Source: Treponema sp. UBA6367
GTDB taxonomy: Bacteria; Spirochaetota; Spirochaetia; Treponematales; Treponemataceae
Length of the DNA stretch: 64,000 bases
Assembly (NCBI GenBank): GCA_002437725.1
Contig: DJRF01000013.1
Coordinates: 62,001 to 126,000 of the forward strand
Reading direction: 5' to 3'
Part shown: positions 8,675-17,282 of the stretch, one piece after another
How positions within the stretch are numbered: position 1 is the first letter of the stretch
Layout of the letters: each line of letters starts with the position of its first letter
Made by a program: the position numbers and the translations under genes
Notes under the pieces: model-generated
Told to the model about the DNA's origin: nothing
The model's input: only the letters and a program-made list of their open reading frames with translations
Database searches by the model: none

Positions 8675-8787
8675 AACATTCAAAATTCCCTACCCTTGTC
8701 TATAATCAAATCATTATTTAAACGATACCGAACCTGTTTTTTTGCCAATATCATTTTTCATATTAACTTTTTTTCGAGAGGTAATTT

Positions 8788-10305
8788 ATGAAAATGGTGA
8801 AAAAGCTGGCTTATTTGGCATGGCTTTTGTTGGTGGGAGCTGTGTTCGGGGTGTTTTTGGCGGGGTGCCAGAACAACGATTCTGGTTCAGAAGATTCGGA
8901 AATCGAATCAGATGATGAATTTTTCGGCGAATATGTGGATGACGAACTTGGGATTGTATATGTTCTAAACGAAAATGGAACATATTCTATAAAACAAGGC
9001 GATTATTTGCTTGAAAGCGGAGATTTGGAACTTTCTGATGATGATAGCAGCCGTGCTATAAGAAAGAGAGGGAAGAAAAATGTAACGCATAAAGCGAAGA
9101 AGTCTGGCGGTGCAAAAGGCAGCTCAAAGACCCCTGCTGCTTCAAAAAGTTCGGTAACCAAGAGTTCTTCTGGAAATACGAACATTGGAAACACATCTTT
9201 TAGCAAAAAAGGAACTTCTAGTTCATCTAGGATTTCAAATCAAATAATTTATGTGCAGAGTGATTCAAAAACCACACCAAAACTTTATATACACGATAAT
9301 GGGGACAACACAATTTCTGAACGCTTAATAAAAGGAACTTACACAGGTAAGTCATTTCGTTCAGGAAAGACACTATATAAGTGGTATAAATTTACAATAA
9401 AAAATTCTATTCAATTTTATGGAAAAATAGTTCGAGGAAATTACAGCAGAAATATCTATACGACCTCAGAACGTGTAATCTCCATCGATGCAACCGGAAA
9501 TCTTTCTTATTCAAAACCTGCTGGTATACGCTCCGCAACTACTGAAGAATCGGAATACAGTGGAAATGACTATTTGTGGTATGTTCAAGGAAACTTTACT
9601 GCAGATTCTTCAAAACAATGGGGAGCATATGATGGCTATAATAACATGAAAGAAATTGCAGAAAATGTTTTCCAGGCAACTTTATATCTTCCAAAAAATA
9701 TTTACGGCTTTAAAATTATGACTAAAGATGATACTCAGGATTATTCTGTAGCTCTAGATTATCAAGGACTTGTTCCAAAAAATGAATGGTTCAAAGTTGT
9801 TCGAAGCTGGGCTAATGATTGGTATTCAAAAAATGCAGCACTTTCTACAGGTGGCGGTTTGTATACTTTTACGCTCGATTTGTCTGATGAAACTCCTATG
9901 TTGTTAATTTCTACAGATGAGGAAGAAAATTCTTCAGAAGATGATGCTCATTTTTATGTAGTAGGAAATTTTGATGATATTAACTGGAAGTTTTCTGACG
10001 AAGGCATGATGGAACAACTTCCTTCAACACTTAGCCAATACAAAACAAAAACACCAATTAAAGTTGAAACAGATGGAGAATATGAATTTAAAATTGCCGA
10101 CAAAGCTTGGGGCGGAATTTTCGATGAATATTGGTTCAATGAATACGCTGAAAGCCTAGTTGGTAATTGGGTTGAAATTGGCAGCACATACAAAATAAAA
10201 ACATGGGGCTACAATGCTAATATAGAACAATATCTAGAAGCCGGTGAATACGATTTTTATCTTGATATTTATAACAATAAAATAAAAATTGAAAAAGTAA
10301 ATTAG
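8788..10305 (+). CDS. Large lipoprotein, 505 aa, starch-binding-like C-terminal repeats
   Basis: Signal peptide with lipobox (VFLAGC, Cys at about residue 27). An acidic stretch follows, then a basic Ser/Lys/Gly-rich linker at about residues 90-150 that is probably extended. Two later segments share the pattern of small beta-sandwich modules: DYLWYVQGNFT...YNNMKEIAENVFQATLYLP near 265-310, and AHFYVVGNFDDINWKFSDEGMMEQLP near 385-420. The phrases V-G-N-F and Y-x-F-K-I-A/M resemble SusE/SusF-type or CBM-like starch-binding modules, but this is only a resemblance. RBS GAGAGG. First gene of a likely three-gene unit. Confidence 0.82.
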   Translation: MKMVKKLAYLAWLLLVGAVFGVFLAGCQNNDSGSEDSEIESDDEFFGEYVDDELGIVYVLNENGTYSIKQGDYLLESGDLELSDDDSSRAIRKRGKKNVTHKAKKSGGAKGSSKTPAASKSSVTKSSSGNTNIGNTSFSKKGTSSSSRISNQIIYVQSDSKTTPKLYIHDNGDNTISERLIKGTYTGKSFRSGKTLYKWYKFTIKNSIQFYGKIVRGNYSRNIYTTSERVISIDATGNLSYSKPAGIRSATTEESEYSGNDYLWYVQGNFTADSSKQWGAYDGYNNMKEIAENVFQATLYLPKNIYGFKIMTKDDTQDYSVALDYQGLVPKNEWFKVVRSWANDWYSKNAALSTGGGLYTFTLDLSDETPMLLISTDEEENSSEDDAHFYVVGNFDDINWKFSDEGMMEQLPSTLSQYKTKTPIKVETDGEYEFKIADKAWGGIFDEYWFNEYAESLVGNWVEIGSTYKIKTWGYNANIEQYLEAGEYDFYLDIYNNKIKIEKVN

Positions 10306-10321
10306 GAAAAGGAGGTTTATT

Positions 10322-10807
10322 ATGAAGAAATTATTATTAATCCTTGTCACTTTTATTTGTACTACAAGTATTTTTGCACAAAACAGTTTTCATGAAAGTT
10401 TCAAACAAAAACCTTTTGTGCAAAACGAACAATCATTTAACTACTCTCAAATAAACTCTAATTTTGAGTTAGTAAAAAATGAAACATCAAAAAGGATTTG
10501 GGTAGATGAAGGTTGGAGTCGTGAAAAAATGATTCTTTTTTGGCCAGGTTTGGTTGGCACCATATTTTCTGGAGGACTTGCTTGTCTAGAGTTTTTATAT
10601 CCAGAAGCAAATGGTATATTAGCACTTACTGGTGGAGTCAGTGCAGGACTTTGCTTAATTCCAACTATTATTGCTTTGTGTATTCCAAACGAAGGACATT
10701 ATGAATATATACCTATAAGCAAGATTCAAAATGATCCAATTTTATCAAACATAGTATTTGCAACAAATATTCAAAAAACTGTAGTTGGATACAAAATCGA
10801 TTTATAA
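10322..10807 (+). CDS. Small secreted or membrane protein, 161 aa
   Basis: N-terminal signal peptide (residues 1-19, ending IFAQ). Two hydrophobic segments at about residues 76-95 and 103-120 (AGLCLIPTIIALCIP) could span a membrane. I recognise no family. A very strong RBS (AAAGGAGG) lies 16 nt after the upstream lipoprotein stop, so the two are likely co-transcribed. Confidence 0.72.
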   Translation: MKKLLLILVTFICTTSIFAQNSFHESFKQKPFVQNEQSFNYSQINSNFELVKNETSKRIWVDEGWSREKMILFWPGLVGTIFSGGLACLEFLYPEANGILALTGGVSAGLCLIPTIIALCIPNEGHYEYIPISKIQNDPILSNIVFATNIQKTVVGYKIDL

Positions 10808-10861
10808 AAATCCGCTTATAATTGGAGAAAAAATCTTATTTGCAAGCAAGGAGTATTAATT

Positions 10862-11173
10862 ATGAAAAAAATTATTTTAGGAACTTTGGTTTTATTGACC
10901 ATTGGAATGGGTTTTGGTTTTGCAGAGACAAAAAGCGGAGACTACTATAACGGTTATAATCATGCAACAAATGATTATACAAAAGGTGGTAATTATGATC
11001 CTTCTTATTGCAATGGAAATCAAGATTACAATAAGAATCCTCATCATAGCTCTACCGTTGAAGAACAAAATAACAAAAGAAAATATGACTGCATACAAGG
11101 TTATCAAGATAGCTGGGAAAGAAACAGTGAAGTTGCACCAAGAACTCCAAAAGAAAATTCCAACAATCAATAA
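10862..11173 (+). CDS. Small secreted Asn/Tyr-rich protein, 103 aa
   Basis: Signal peptide of about 20 residues ending GFAET, then a polar mature part rich in Asn, Tyr, Gly and Lys with two Cys (SYCNG and YDCIQG) that could form a disulfide. The phrase NGYNHATNDY recurs in diverged form as QGYQDSW, suggesting an internal duplication. RBS AAGGAG. It ends 20 nt before a strong terminator hairpin and closes the 8.8-11.2 kb unit. No known family. Confidence 0.7.
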   Translation: MKKIILGTLVLLTIGMGFGFAETKSGDYYNGYNHATNDYTKGGNYDPSYCNGNQDYNKNPHHSSTVEEQNNKRKYDCIQGYQDSWERNSEVAPRTPKENSNNQ

Positions 11174-11192
11174 AATTTCGCACTAAAGAAAA

Positions 11193-11240
11193 TTTATAAA
11201 ATCCCTAGCCTTCAAAAAAACAGTCTAGGGATTTTATAAA
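11193..11240. terminator. Strong hairpin terminator
   Basis: TTTATAAAATCCCTAG (11193-11208) and CTAGGGATTTTATAAA (11225-11240) form a perfect 16-bp stem with a 16-nt loop, followed by a T-rich stretch. It ends the small secreted protein unit. Confidence 0.85.
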
Positions 11241-11297
11241 TTTTAATATAAAATAATTTTTTGTAAATTTTAGTTCATTCAGGAAATATTTTGTTCG

Positions 11298-12677
11298 ATG
11301 TCTTGCAAAACACATTTTCATCTTTTTATAATTTTTCTACTCTTCTCCACTTTCCCGATTTTTTCTCGCCCTGCCCTTTCTGAATCGCAAAAAATAAAAA
11401 ATATCTTCTATATAGTTGATGTAAAATCTGAGCTGCAAATCCAAGAGGTTTCCGAGGAGCTAGACAAAAATGCCAGCAGCGAAATTATAAAAAACGGAAC
11501 GCAAATTAAAGACGAATTCAGATTTTCACCTGGATTTGTGAATGGAACGCTTTGGATTTTGCTGCAAAAATATTCTGATTCGGCGGATTCAAAAAACACA
11601 CAGGATTTTCAGATTTTGGATTTGGGACCGGAGCTTGTTGACCGCGCTGAACTTTTTGTTCTTAGTGGCGAAAAATGGAAAAAAACGGATTCTACCGGGC
11701 GACAGGTAAAAAATTCAGAAAAAAACATAAAATCGTGGCGAAGTTTTGTTCAGATTCCACAGAAAAACGCCGGCGACGAATTTTTTGTGCTAAAAATAAA
11801 AAGTTCCGATTCAATTTCACTAGTTTTTAGATTTTTTGCGCTCCCGCAATTTTTTGAGCAGATCGAAAAATTTTCTTTTGTTCATATAATTTTTGTTTCG
11901 CTGATGTTTCTTGCGTTTTTCGTTCTGTTTCTGTTTTTCATCAGTTCAAAAGAAAAACTTTTTCTGTATCTAAGCCTGATGAGTTTGTGTTTCTGCCTTT
12001 ATCAAGTCGCAATGAAAGGTCTTGGCTGCACTTACATTTGGAACAACTTCTGCTCCTCGCTGTTTTTTTCTAGGTTCAGTTATGTTGTGTGCTGCATTGG
12101 CTTGCTTTTTTCGCAGATTTTGTTTCTTCAGAATCTTTCGTTCAACAAAAACGGCAATTTTTACAAGGCGATTCTAATAATTCTTTGCGCGGCGTGTGCA
12201 GTTTCCGTTGTTCTTTACGGTTTTGTCCAAAATATAAAAATTTCCTACATCACAACGATTTGTTTTTTGATTTTTGGCTGTTTTTTCTGCTCGGCAATTA
12301 TGATTTTGTCCGCGCTTAGGAAAAAATCAATTCCAATTCTGCTGATTTGCTCCTGGATTCCGCTTTTCTGCTACATAATTTTCAGGCAGTCGCTGCATCT
12401 GCTTCGCCTAAAATACAACGTGAATTCTCTTCTGGCGATTTTTGACAACGACTATTATTTTGGCTACGACATCTGCTTTATCTTCCATATTTTTATCTAC
12501 AGTCTGAGCGTTTTTATTAAAATCAGGCAGAAGGAGCTAGAATTCAACATGTACCGCGAATCTTCTTACTTTCTAAAGGCTTCTGCCCACGAGTTGCTTG
12601 CACCAATCACTTTGATTCAAAATTCTGTTGACGCGCTGGAAAGCCAAAAAGTTCGGGGGGGGGGGGAGCTGGACTGA
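11298..12677 (+). CDS. Hybrid sensor histidine kinase, N-terminal part (7TMR-DISM sensor and phosphoacceptor His), out of frame at G12 tract
   Basis: The signal peptide is followed by an extracytoplasmic domain like 7TMR-DISMED2 (about residues 30-185, with GFVNGTLWILLQ and LDLGPELVDRAELFV). Seven transmembrane helices run from about 195 to 410. The start of the dimerisation domain contains the phosphoacceptor H-box SAHELLAPITLI (His about 431). The frame then enters a run of 12 G and terminates 18 codons after LESQK-region residues as VRGGGELD-stop. The ATPase, receiver and output domains continue in the next frame (12628-14289). With 11 G the two halves would join as one protein of about 1000 aa. 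I read it as one gene in an OFF state, or a homopolymer sequencing error. Confidence 0.85.
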   Translation: MSCKTHFHLFIIFLLFSTFPIFSRPALSESQKIKNIFYIVDVKSELQIQEVSEELDKNASSEIIKNGTQIKDEFRFSPGFVNGTLWILLQKYSDSADSKNTQDFQILDLGPELVDRAELFVLSGEKWKKTDSTGRQVKNSEKNIKSWRSFVQIPQKNAGDEFFVLKIKSSDSISLVFRFFALPQFFEQIEKFSFVHIIFVSLMFLAFFVLFLFFISSKEKLFLYLSLMSLCFCLYQVAMKGLGCTYIWNNFCSSLFFSRFSYVVCCIGLLFSQILFLQNLSFNKNGNFYKAILIILCAACAVSVVLYGFVQNIKISYITTICFLIFGCFFCSAIMILSALRKKSIPILLICSWIPLFCYIIFRQSLHLLRLKYNVNSLLAIFDNDYYFGYDICFIFHIFIYSLSVFIKIRQKELEFNMYRESSYFLKASAHELLAPITLIQNSVDALESQKVRGGGELD

Positions 12678-14289
12678 TGAAAATTCAAAAGAGATTTTTT
12701 CCTGCCTGAAATCCGTAAAAGGAAACATTTCGCGGCTAAAAAACATTGCTTTGATGGTAAATTCGCTTGAAGAACAGGAGCAGGACGTTAAAAAAATTTC
12801 AAGACTGTGTAAGCCGGTCTGCGTTATGCAGATTTTTCAGCAGATTATGGACAATTTTGTTCCGTATTCAGAGTTTAAAGGAATTGAGATAAATTATTTT
12901 TCTTCATGCAAAGAAAAACTTTGCGTTTCGGTTTTTCCGCTTTTTTTGGAGACGGTTTTTACAAATCTGATTGACAACGCGCTAAAATATTCTGTAGAAA
13001 ACGGTGCAATCAGCATAAATATTGAATACGATGAACTGAAAAACGAGCTGGTTTATCAAGTTTCTAATTTTTCTGAAAATATTTTGGGACAAAACCTGGA
13101 ATCGCTTTTTAATTTTGGCGAAAGAGGCAAAAACATTGCGGAAAATATCCGCGGCTTGGGAATCGGGCTTCATCTTGTGCGGCGAATATGCAAACTTTAC
13201 AGCGGAAGTTGCCGGGCTTTTTGCATTCCGCTGGAAAATCAGAATAAAAATCAAGGCGAAACTCAAGAAAAAAATCCTTGCAAAAACAAAAAGGAAATCG
13301 CCATTAAAAATGAAACTGCCACAAATCTTTGCAAAGTCGTTTTTGAATCAAGATTAAAACTGAATCCTTGCGATTTTGAAAACGGAAATCTCCAGAAATT
13401 TTCTGTGGCAAAAGATTACAACAAAATTCTTTTTGACAAAAAACTTTTCAATGACGGAAATTTTGATTCCCAGTTGAAAAATTTAATGTCAAAAAAACTG
13501 ATTCTTGTTGTTGAGGACAATATTTCCCTGCTTAAGAATATTTCCGAGCTTTTAAAACCATATTGCTCAGTGATTACGGCAACAAACGGAAAAGACGCGC
13601 TTGGTAAAATTACTCAGAATGTGCCGGATTTGATAATTTCTGACATGGTAATGCCAGTTATGGGAGGAAAAGCATTCTTTGATTTTTGCCACAACGATGA
13701 AAACCTGAAAAATATCCCTTTTCTGTTTTTAACCGGTGTTCAGGATATTGCGCTGAAAAATTCTTTTATAAAACAAGGCGTTATCGACTACATTTTTAAG
13801 CCGTTTTCGCAGGAAGAACTGCTGATGAAGATTTATTCAATTCTTTATTTGTGCGTGAATGTGAGGAAAGATTTTGCAAAAACCATAACCGATTTTGTGA
13901 ATGAACAGACGGAAAGCGGAATGCACAGAAACTTTGCCGGAAAAACAGCACATCCGCAAACGGAACAATTGCCGGCGGCACAAAAACAAGAATTCTGGAA
14001 GCCACAAAATCCAAAAGAAGAAAAATCCCGCTCCGCACAAAAAATGCGCCAAGAATACTACAAAATGTTCAACCTTTCAAAACGAGAAATCGAAATCGCC
14101 AACCTTCTGTACGAAAACTATAGCAACAAACAAATCGCCGAGCAGCTGTTCATCGCCATAAGCACCGTCGCAACGCACATCCAGCACATCTACGAAAAAT
14201 GCAACGTCCGCAACCGCAACGAATGGATTCGCCTGATGAGCGGAGGAGAAATAAGTTTATGCAATCAACCACTGCAAAGTACGTTCTAA
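12628..14289 (+). CDS. Hybrid sensor histidine kinase, C-terminal part (HATPase, receiver, LuxR HTH)
   Basis: Continuation of the sensor kinase in the frame after the G tract. The listed start is only where the frame opens. It holds the HATPase domain with N-box (LIDNALKYS) and G-box (RGLGIGLHLVRRI). A Lys/Asn-rich linker leads to a receiver domain (ILVVEDN, phospho-Asp in LIISDMVMPVMGG, Thr in FLFLTGVQD, Lys in IFKPFS). A second linker leads to a LuxR/GerE helix-turn-helix (LSKREIEIANLLYENYSNKQ, then ISTVATHIQHIYEKC). Sensor, kinase, receiver and DNA-binding output in one chain would make a one-protein signalling system. It converges on aspS. Confidence 0.87.
   Translation: MTRWKAKKFGGGGSWTDENSKEIFSCLKSVKGNISRLKNIALMVNSLEEQEQDVKKISRLCKPVCVMQIFQQIMDNFVPYSEFKGIEINYFSSCKEKLCVSVFPLFLETVFTNLIDNALKYSVENGAISINIEYDELKNELVYQVSNFSENILGQNLESLFNFGERGKNIAENIRGLGIGLHLVRRICKLYSGSCRAFCIPLENQNKNQGETQEKNPCKNKKEIAIKNETATNLCKVVFESRLKLNPCDFENGNLQKFSVAKDYNKILFDKKLFNDGNFDSQLKNLMSKKLILVVEDNISLLKNISELLKPYCSVITATNGKDALGKITQNVPDLIISDMVMPVMGGKAFFDFCHNDENLKNIPFLFLTGVQDIALKNSFIKQGVIDYIFKPFSQEELLMKIYSILYLCVNVRKDFAKTITDFVNEQTESGMHRNFAGKTAHPQTEQLPAAQKQEFWKPQNPKEEKSRSAQKMRQEYYKMFNLSKREIEIANLLYENYSNKQIAEQLFIAISTVATHIQHIYEKCNVRNRNEWIRLMSGGEISLCNQPLQSTF
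12655..12666 (+). repeat. Run of 12 G inside the sensor kinase gene
   Basis: Twelve consecutive G residues between the phosphoacceptor His region and the ATPase domain. Frame arithmetic: the upstream frame has codons starting at 12654 and the downstream coding frame at 12655, so loss of one G (or gain of two) restores one continuous frame. Confidence 0.9.
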
Positions 14290-14378
14290 AAAGAATAAAG
14301 TTTGCAGTGGTTATGATGAATAAAAAAATATCTTTCCGAGCCGCACAAAGGCAGAAAAATTAATCTTTCCGCACAAAC

Positions 14379-14410
14379 AAAAAAGCGGTGCTTTTACGCC
14401 CCGCTTTTGT
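14379..14410. terminator. Terminator between convergent genes
   Basis: AAAAAGCGG(T)GC and GC(C)CCGCTTTT pair around a TTTTAC loop, with T-runs on both sides. It could serve the kinase gene on the plus strand and possibly aspS on the minus strand. Confidence 0.7.
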
Positions 14411-14484
14411 TTTATAGCATTTTATTTTTCCGGGTCAGAAATCGTGATATGCAAATGCCGCAATCCGCTTCGCGTCTTGCTTAC

Positions 14485-14508
14485 CGAGTTTTCCCTGCGG
14501 AAAACTCG
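14485..14508. terminator. Hairpin just after aspS stop
   Basis: CGAGTTTTCC and GGAAAACTCG form a perfect 10-bp stem with a 4-nt loop, 7 nt beyond the aspS stop codon. There is little T-run, so termination at this hairpin is uncertain. Confidence 0.5.
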
Positions 14509-14514
14509 CGCATA

Positions 14515-16347
14515 TTACTTCTCAATTTCTGTGCACTTTAAATGCAAGTCGTCCAATTGGCTTTGGTCAACTGCGCTTGGACACTCGTCCATAGGAGAAG
14601 CCGCCAGATTGTTCTTCGGGAAGGCGATTACTTCGTGGATGCTTTCCTCGTGGCACATGAGCATGATAAGGCGGTCGAGTCCCGGTGCGATTCCTCCGTG
14701 CGGCGGCGCGCCGAACTTGAATGCCTGAACAAGGAAGCCGAACGCTTTTTCTGCACGCTCGCGGCTGTAGCCTACGATTTCAAAAATCCGCTCCTGCAAT
14801 GCCGGGTCGTTGATACGCATTGAGCCTGAAGCAAGCTCGTAGCCGTTCAGGACAAGGTCGTAAAGGTCGCCTTTTACAGCTCCCGGGTCGCTTTCCAAAG
14901 TGTCCCAGTATTTTTTCTGCGGAAGCGTGAACATATGGTGCTCTGTTTCCCAGTGGTTTTCTTCCTCGTTCCAAGCAAAGTACGGGAAGTCTATAATCCA
15001 TGCAAAGTGGAATTCGTCTTTCGGGTTGTAAAGGTTCAGGTCTTTTCCAAGCTGCTTGCGCACTGCTCCGAGCGCGACGCATGCTGTCTGCCATTTTTCA
15101 TCGCTTACAAACAGAAGAAGGTCGTTCTTTTCTGCTCCGAGCTTTGAGCAGATTTCCGCTTCTTTTCCGGCAAAGAACTTAGAGATTCCGCCTTCAAATT
15201 TTCCTTCTGCGTCAACCTTCATCCAGGCAAGGCCTTTCGCGTGGTTGATTTTCGCGACTGCCTCCAAAGCTTCAATGTGCTTTCTTGAATATTTGTCCGC
15301 CGCGTTCTTTACAACAAGGGCTTTAAGTCCGCTTCTCTTGTGGCGCTCAATGTTCTTGTCTGCGTTTGCGGCTCCCGCCTTGAATGCGTTAAAGTCGCTC
15401 AAATCCGCCATAAATGCCGCATCCAGCATCTTCATGTCAAAACGCAAGTCCGGCTTGTCGCTTCCGTAAAGGTCAAAAGCGTCGTCCCAGCTGATTCTGT
15501 CAAAGTGAACTGGAAGTTCGTAGTTCAAGGTTTTCTTGAAAATATGGCGCATAAGCTCTTCGGTTGTCTCAAGAACTTCCTCGCGGTTTGTGAATGACAT
15601 TTCCATATCAATCTGGGTGAATTCCGGCTGGCGGTCTCCGCGCGCGTCCTCGTCGCGGTAGCAGCGCGCAATCTGAAAATACTTGTCAAAGCCCGAAACC
15701 ATCAGAAGCTGCTTGTAAAGCTGCGGCGACTGCGGCAAGGAATAGAATTTTCCAGGGTGAACACGGCTCGGAACAAGGTAGTCGCGCGCGCCTTCCGGAG
15801 TGGATTTTATGAATGTAGGAGTTTCAATTTCCAAAAATCCTTTTGAAGTCAAGAATTCGCGGGTTGCAAAAGTTACAGCCGAGCGCAAGATGATGTTGTG
15901 CTGCATAGGCTCGCGGCGAAGGTCAAGGTAGCGGTATTTAAGGCGCAAATCCTCGTTTGGAAGAACAACTGTTCCGTCCTTCTGGCGAACTTCCTCAATA
16001 GAAAAAGGCAATTCCTGAGAAGTTGTGAAGATTTCGATGTCACTCGCCTCAACTTCAATCTCGCCGGTCGCCATGTCCTTGTTCACGTCTTTTTCCGCGC
16101 GGGCCGCAACAATTCCTTCAACAGCGATACAATATTCAGACTTTAAGGAAGCGGCGATTTTTTTTACCTCGTCCGAAGCATTGTCGCCGACCATCACCTG
16201 TGTGATTCCATAGCGGTCGCGAAGACGGATAAAAACAAGTCCGCCCAAGTCGCGTGTTCGGCTAACCCAGCCGTTCAATACAACTTTCTTGCCAACGTCA
16301 GCCTTTGTAAGCTCGCCGCAAGTTACAGTTCGTTTAGAATTTTCCAT
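14515..16347 (-). CDS. aspS: Aspartyl-tRNA synthetase
   Basis: Class II aminoacyl-tRNA synthetase that charges tRNA-Asp in the cytoplasm. I chose the start at MENSKRTVTCGEL (16347), since an 18-residue extension from a further start does not fit the family; the resulting 610 aa is normal for bacterial AspRS. It has an N-terminal OB-fold (GWVSRTRDLGGLVFIRLRDR), motif 2 with FQIARCYRDEDARGDRQPEF, the bacterial GAD insertion at about residues 290-430, and motif 3 GIAPGLDRL near the C-terminus. It is a single-gene unit in this window, convergent with the sensor kinase. Confidence 0.97.
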   Translation of the reverse strand: MENSKRTVTCGELTKADVGKKVVLNGWVSRTRDLGGLVFIRLRDRYGITQVMVGDNASDEVKKIAASLKSEYCIAVEGIVAARAEKDVNKDMATGEIEVEASDIEIFTTSQELPFSIEEVRQKDGTVVLPNEDLRLKYRYLDLRREPMQHNIILRSAVTFATREFLTSKGFLEIETPTFIKSTPEGARDYLVPSRVHPGKFYSLPQSPQLYKQLLMVSGFDKYFQIARCYRDEDARGDRQPEFTQIDMEMSFTNREEVLETTEELMRHIFKKTLNYELPVHFDRISWDDAFDLYGSDKPDLRFDMKMLDAAFMADLSDFNAFKAGAANADKNIERHKRSGLKALVVKNAADKYSRKHIEALEAVAKINHAKGLAWMKVDAEGKFEGGISKFFAGKEAEICSKLGAEKNDLLLFVSDEKWQTACVALGAVRKQLGKDLNLYNPKDEFHFAWIIDFPYFAWNEEENHWETEHHMFTLPQKKYWDTLESDPGAVKGDLYDLVLNGYELASGSMRINDPALQERIFEIVGYSRERAEKAFGFLVQAFKFGAPPHGGIAPGLDRLIMLMCHEESIHEVIAFPKNNLAASPMDECPSAVDQSQLDDLHLKCTEIEK

Positions 16348-16478
16348 TATATTTCCATCCCGGTGGCACAAGAGCCACATTTTTTTGTTCAAAAACAACA
16401 AATTTCTTCTATTTTAATAAGATATTCTGTTTTGGGCAATTATCCATTAACATAATGATAAAAAGTCAAGGATTTTAT

Positions 16479-16562
16479 CCAAAATATTCGCCGCAGCAAG
16501 TTGCTTGCCGAATTTTGCTACGCAAAATACTCCTGCATAAGCGATTTCTGCACGGTAAATTT
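16479..16562 (-). repeat. hsdS 3'-tail copy A (with internal deletion)
   Basis: On the minus strand this reads KFTVQKSL fused directly to MQEYFA-stop, the last residues of HsdS as in the intact gene at 41933. Codons between two similar TCGCTT/TCTCTT sequences have been lost. The roughly 40 bp beyond the stop (ATTCGGCAAGC...GCTTGC...CGAAT type inverted repeat) is also conserved with copies at 17283 and 41895. It lies immediately beyond the toxin gene of a PIN module. Confidence 0.8.
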
Positions 16563-16615
16563 CCTATAAAATTAAAAATACTTTGTTTAAAACATTCATC
16601 AAAAACTGTTTTCTG

Positions 16616-17023
16616 TTAAAAATTTTGTAAGAATTCTTTGGGAGTAACAGCTTTTATTGTTGAAAATTTATAGTCTTTTACATTTCTTGTAACAATAACT
16701 TTTGCTTTGGCTTTTCCAGCACAGAATGATTGTACAGCATCTTCAAAATCAACCATTGGCGATTGAAATGCTTTTTTTATTTCTTTTCTTGATACAGAAA
16801 TAACGCCAAAACTTTCAAAGAAATTTTCAATAATCTTTTTTTGTTGAGTAGAATCTCCAAAAGACTTTCTTGTTATATAAACTGTATCTGTAATAGTTTG
16901 TGTTGATACAACACCGTGATAGTTTTGAAACACTTTTTGTAAAACTAAAAAAGAATCTTGAAAAAAATCTTCTCTTTTATTAAGAACATCAATAATGATG
17001 TTTGTATCTATAAAAATCTTCAA
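16616..17023 (-). CDS. PIN-domain toxin (VapC-like ribonuclease)
   Basis: A 135-aa PIN-fold protein: KIFIDTNIIIDVLNKRE at the N-terminus (first acidic residue Asp6), a central acidic pair near residues 89-93 (VDFEDAVQSF) and TRNVKDYK toward the end. This matches the acidic metal-binding site of PIN nucleases. In toxin-antitoxin modules these cut RNA, often tRNA or rRNA. The antitoxin gene upstream overlaps it by 4 nt. The pair lies between two hsdS-tail repeats (16479 and 17283), which suggests it is cargo moved by recombination. Confidence 0.88.
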   Translation of the reverse strand: MKIFIDTNIIIDVLNKREDFFQDSFLVLQKVFQNYHGVVSTQTITDTVYITRKSFGDSTQQKKIIENFFESFGVISVSRKEIKKAFQSPMVDFEDAVQSFCAGKAKAKVIVTRNVKDYKFSTIKAVTPKEFLQNF

Positions 17024-17235
17024 TTTTCAAATTTCCTTTTTTGCAATAATTCTTCGGCGTTTATTTCAGTTGGAATCAAGCCCACAATAGCATTAAGGGA
17101 ATTTAGTTTTTTTTGAACTCGATATGAAAGCTTTTTTTGTTTTTTTTGAGGTAAAATTTTTATTCCAAATCGAGAAGCACATTCTTTAAATTTTGAAGGA
17201 TTTTCAAAAAAATCTGAGTACGATACCACAACCAT
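17020..17235 (-). CDS. Antitoxin partner of PIN toxin
   Basis: A 71-aa basic protein. The N-terminus (VVVSYSDFFENPSKFKECASRFGIKI) resembles the start of Phd/YefM-like antitoxins (a short strand then a helix). The C-terminal half (KLNSLNAIVGLIPTEINAEELLQKRK) would wrap the toxin. A strong RBS (GGAGG) precedes the ATG, and the stop overlaps the toxin start by 4 nt. Family assignment is tentative; the partner role follows from context. Autoregulation of its own promoter is typical of such pairs. Confidence 0.75.
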   Translation of the reverse strand: MVVVSYSDFFENPSKFKECASRFGIKILPQKKQKKLSYRVQKKLNSLNAIVGLIPTEINAEELLQKRKFEN

Positions 17236-17282
17236 TTTCTGCCTCCATTAAAAATATAACACTTAAAAGCTGAATTTGCTAG

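Noticed and set aside
12628..12677. Two independent genes overlapping at the G tract
   Set aside because: The first lacks an ATPase and the second lacks a start, RBS and phosphoacceptor domain; together they make one normal hybrid kinase.
14542..15597. Several long plus-strand frames opposite aspS
   Set aside because: Shadow frames of a well-conserved gene; the translations are Arg/Ser/Cys-rich and match nothing.
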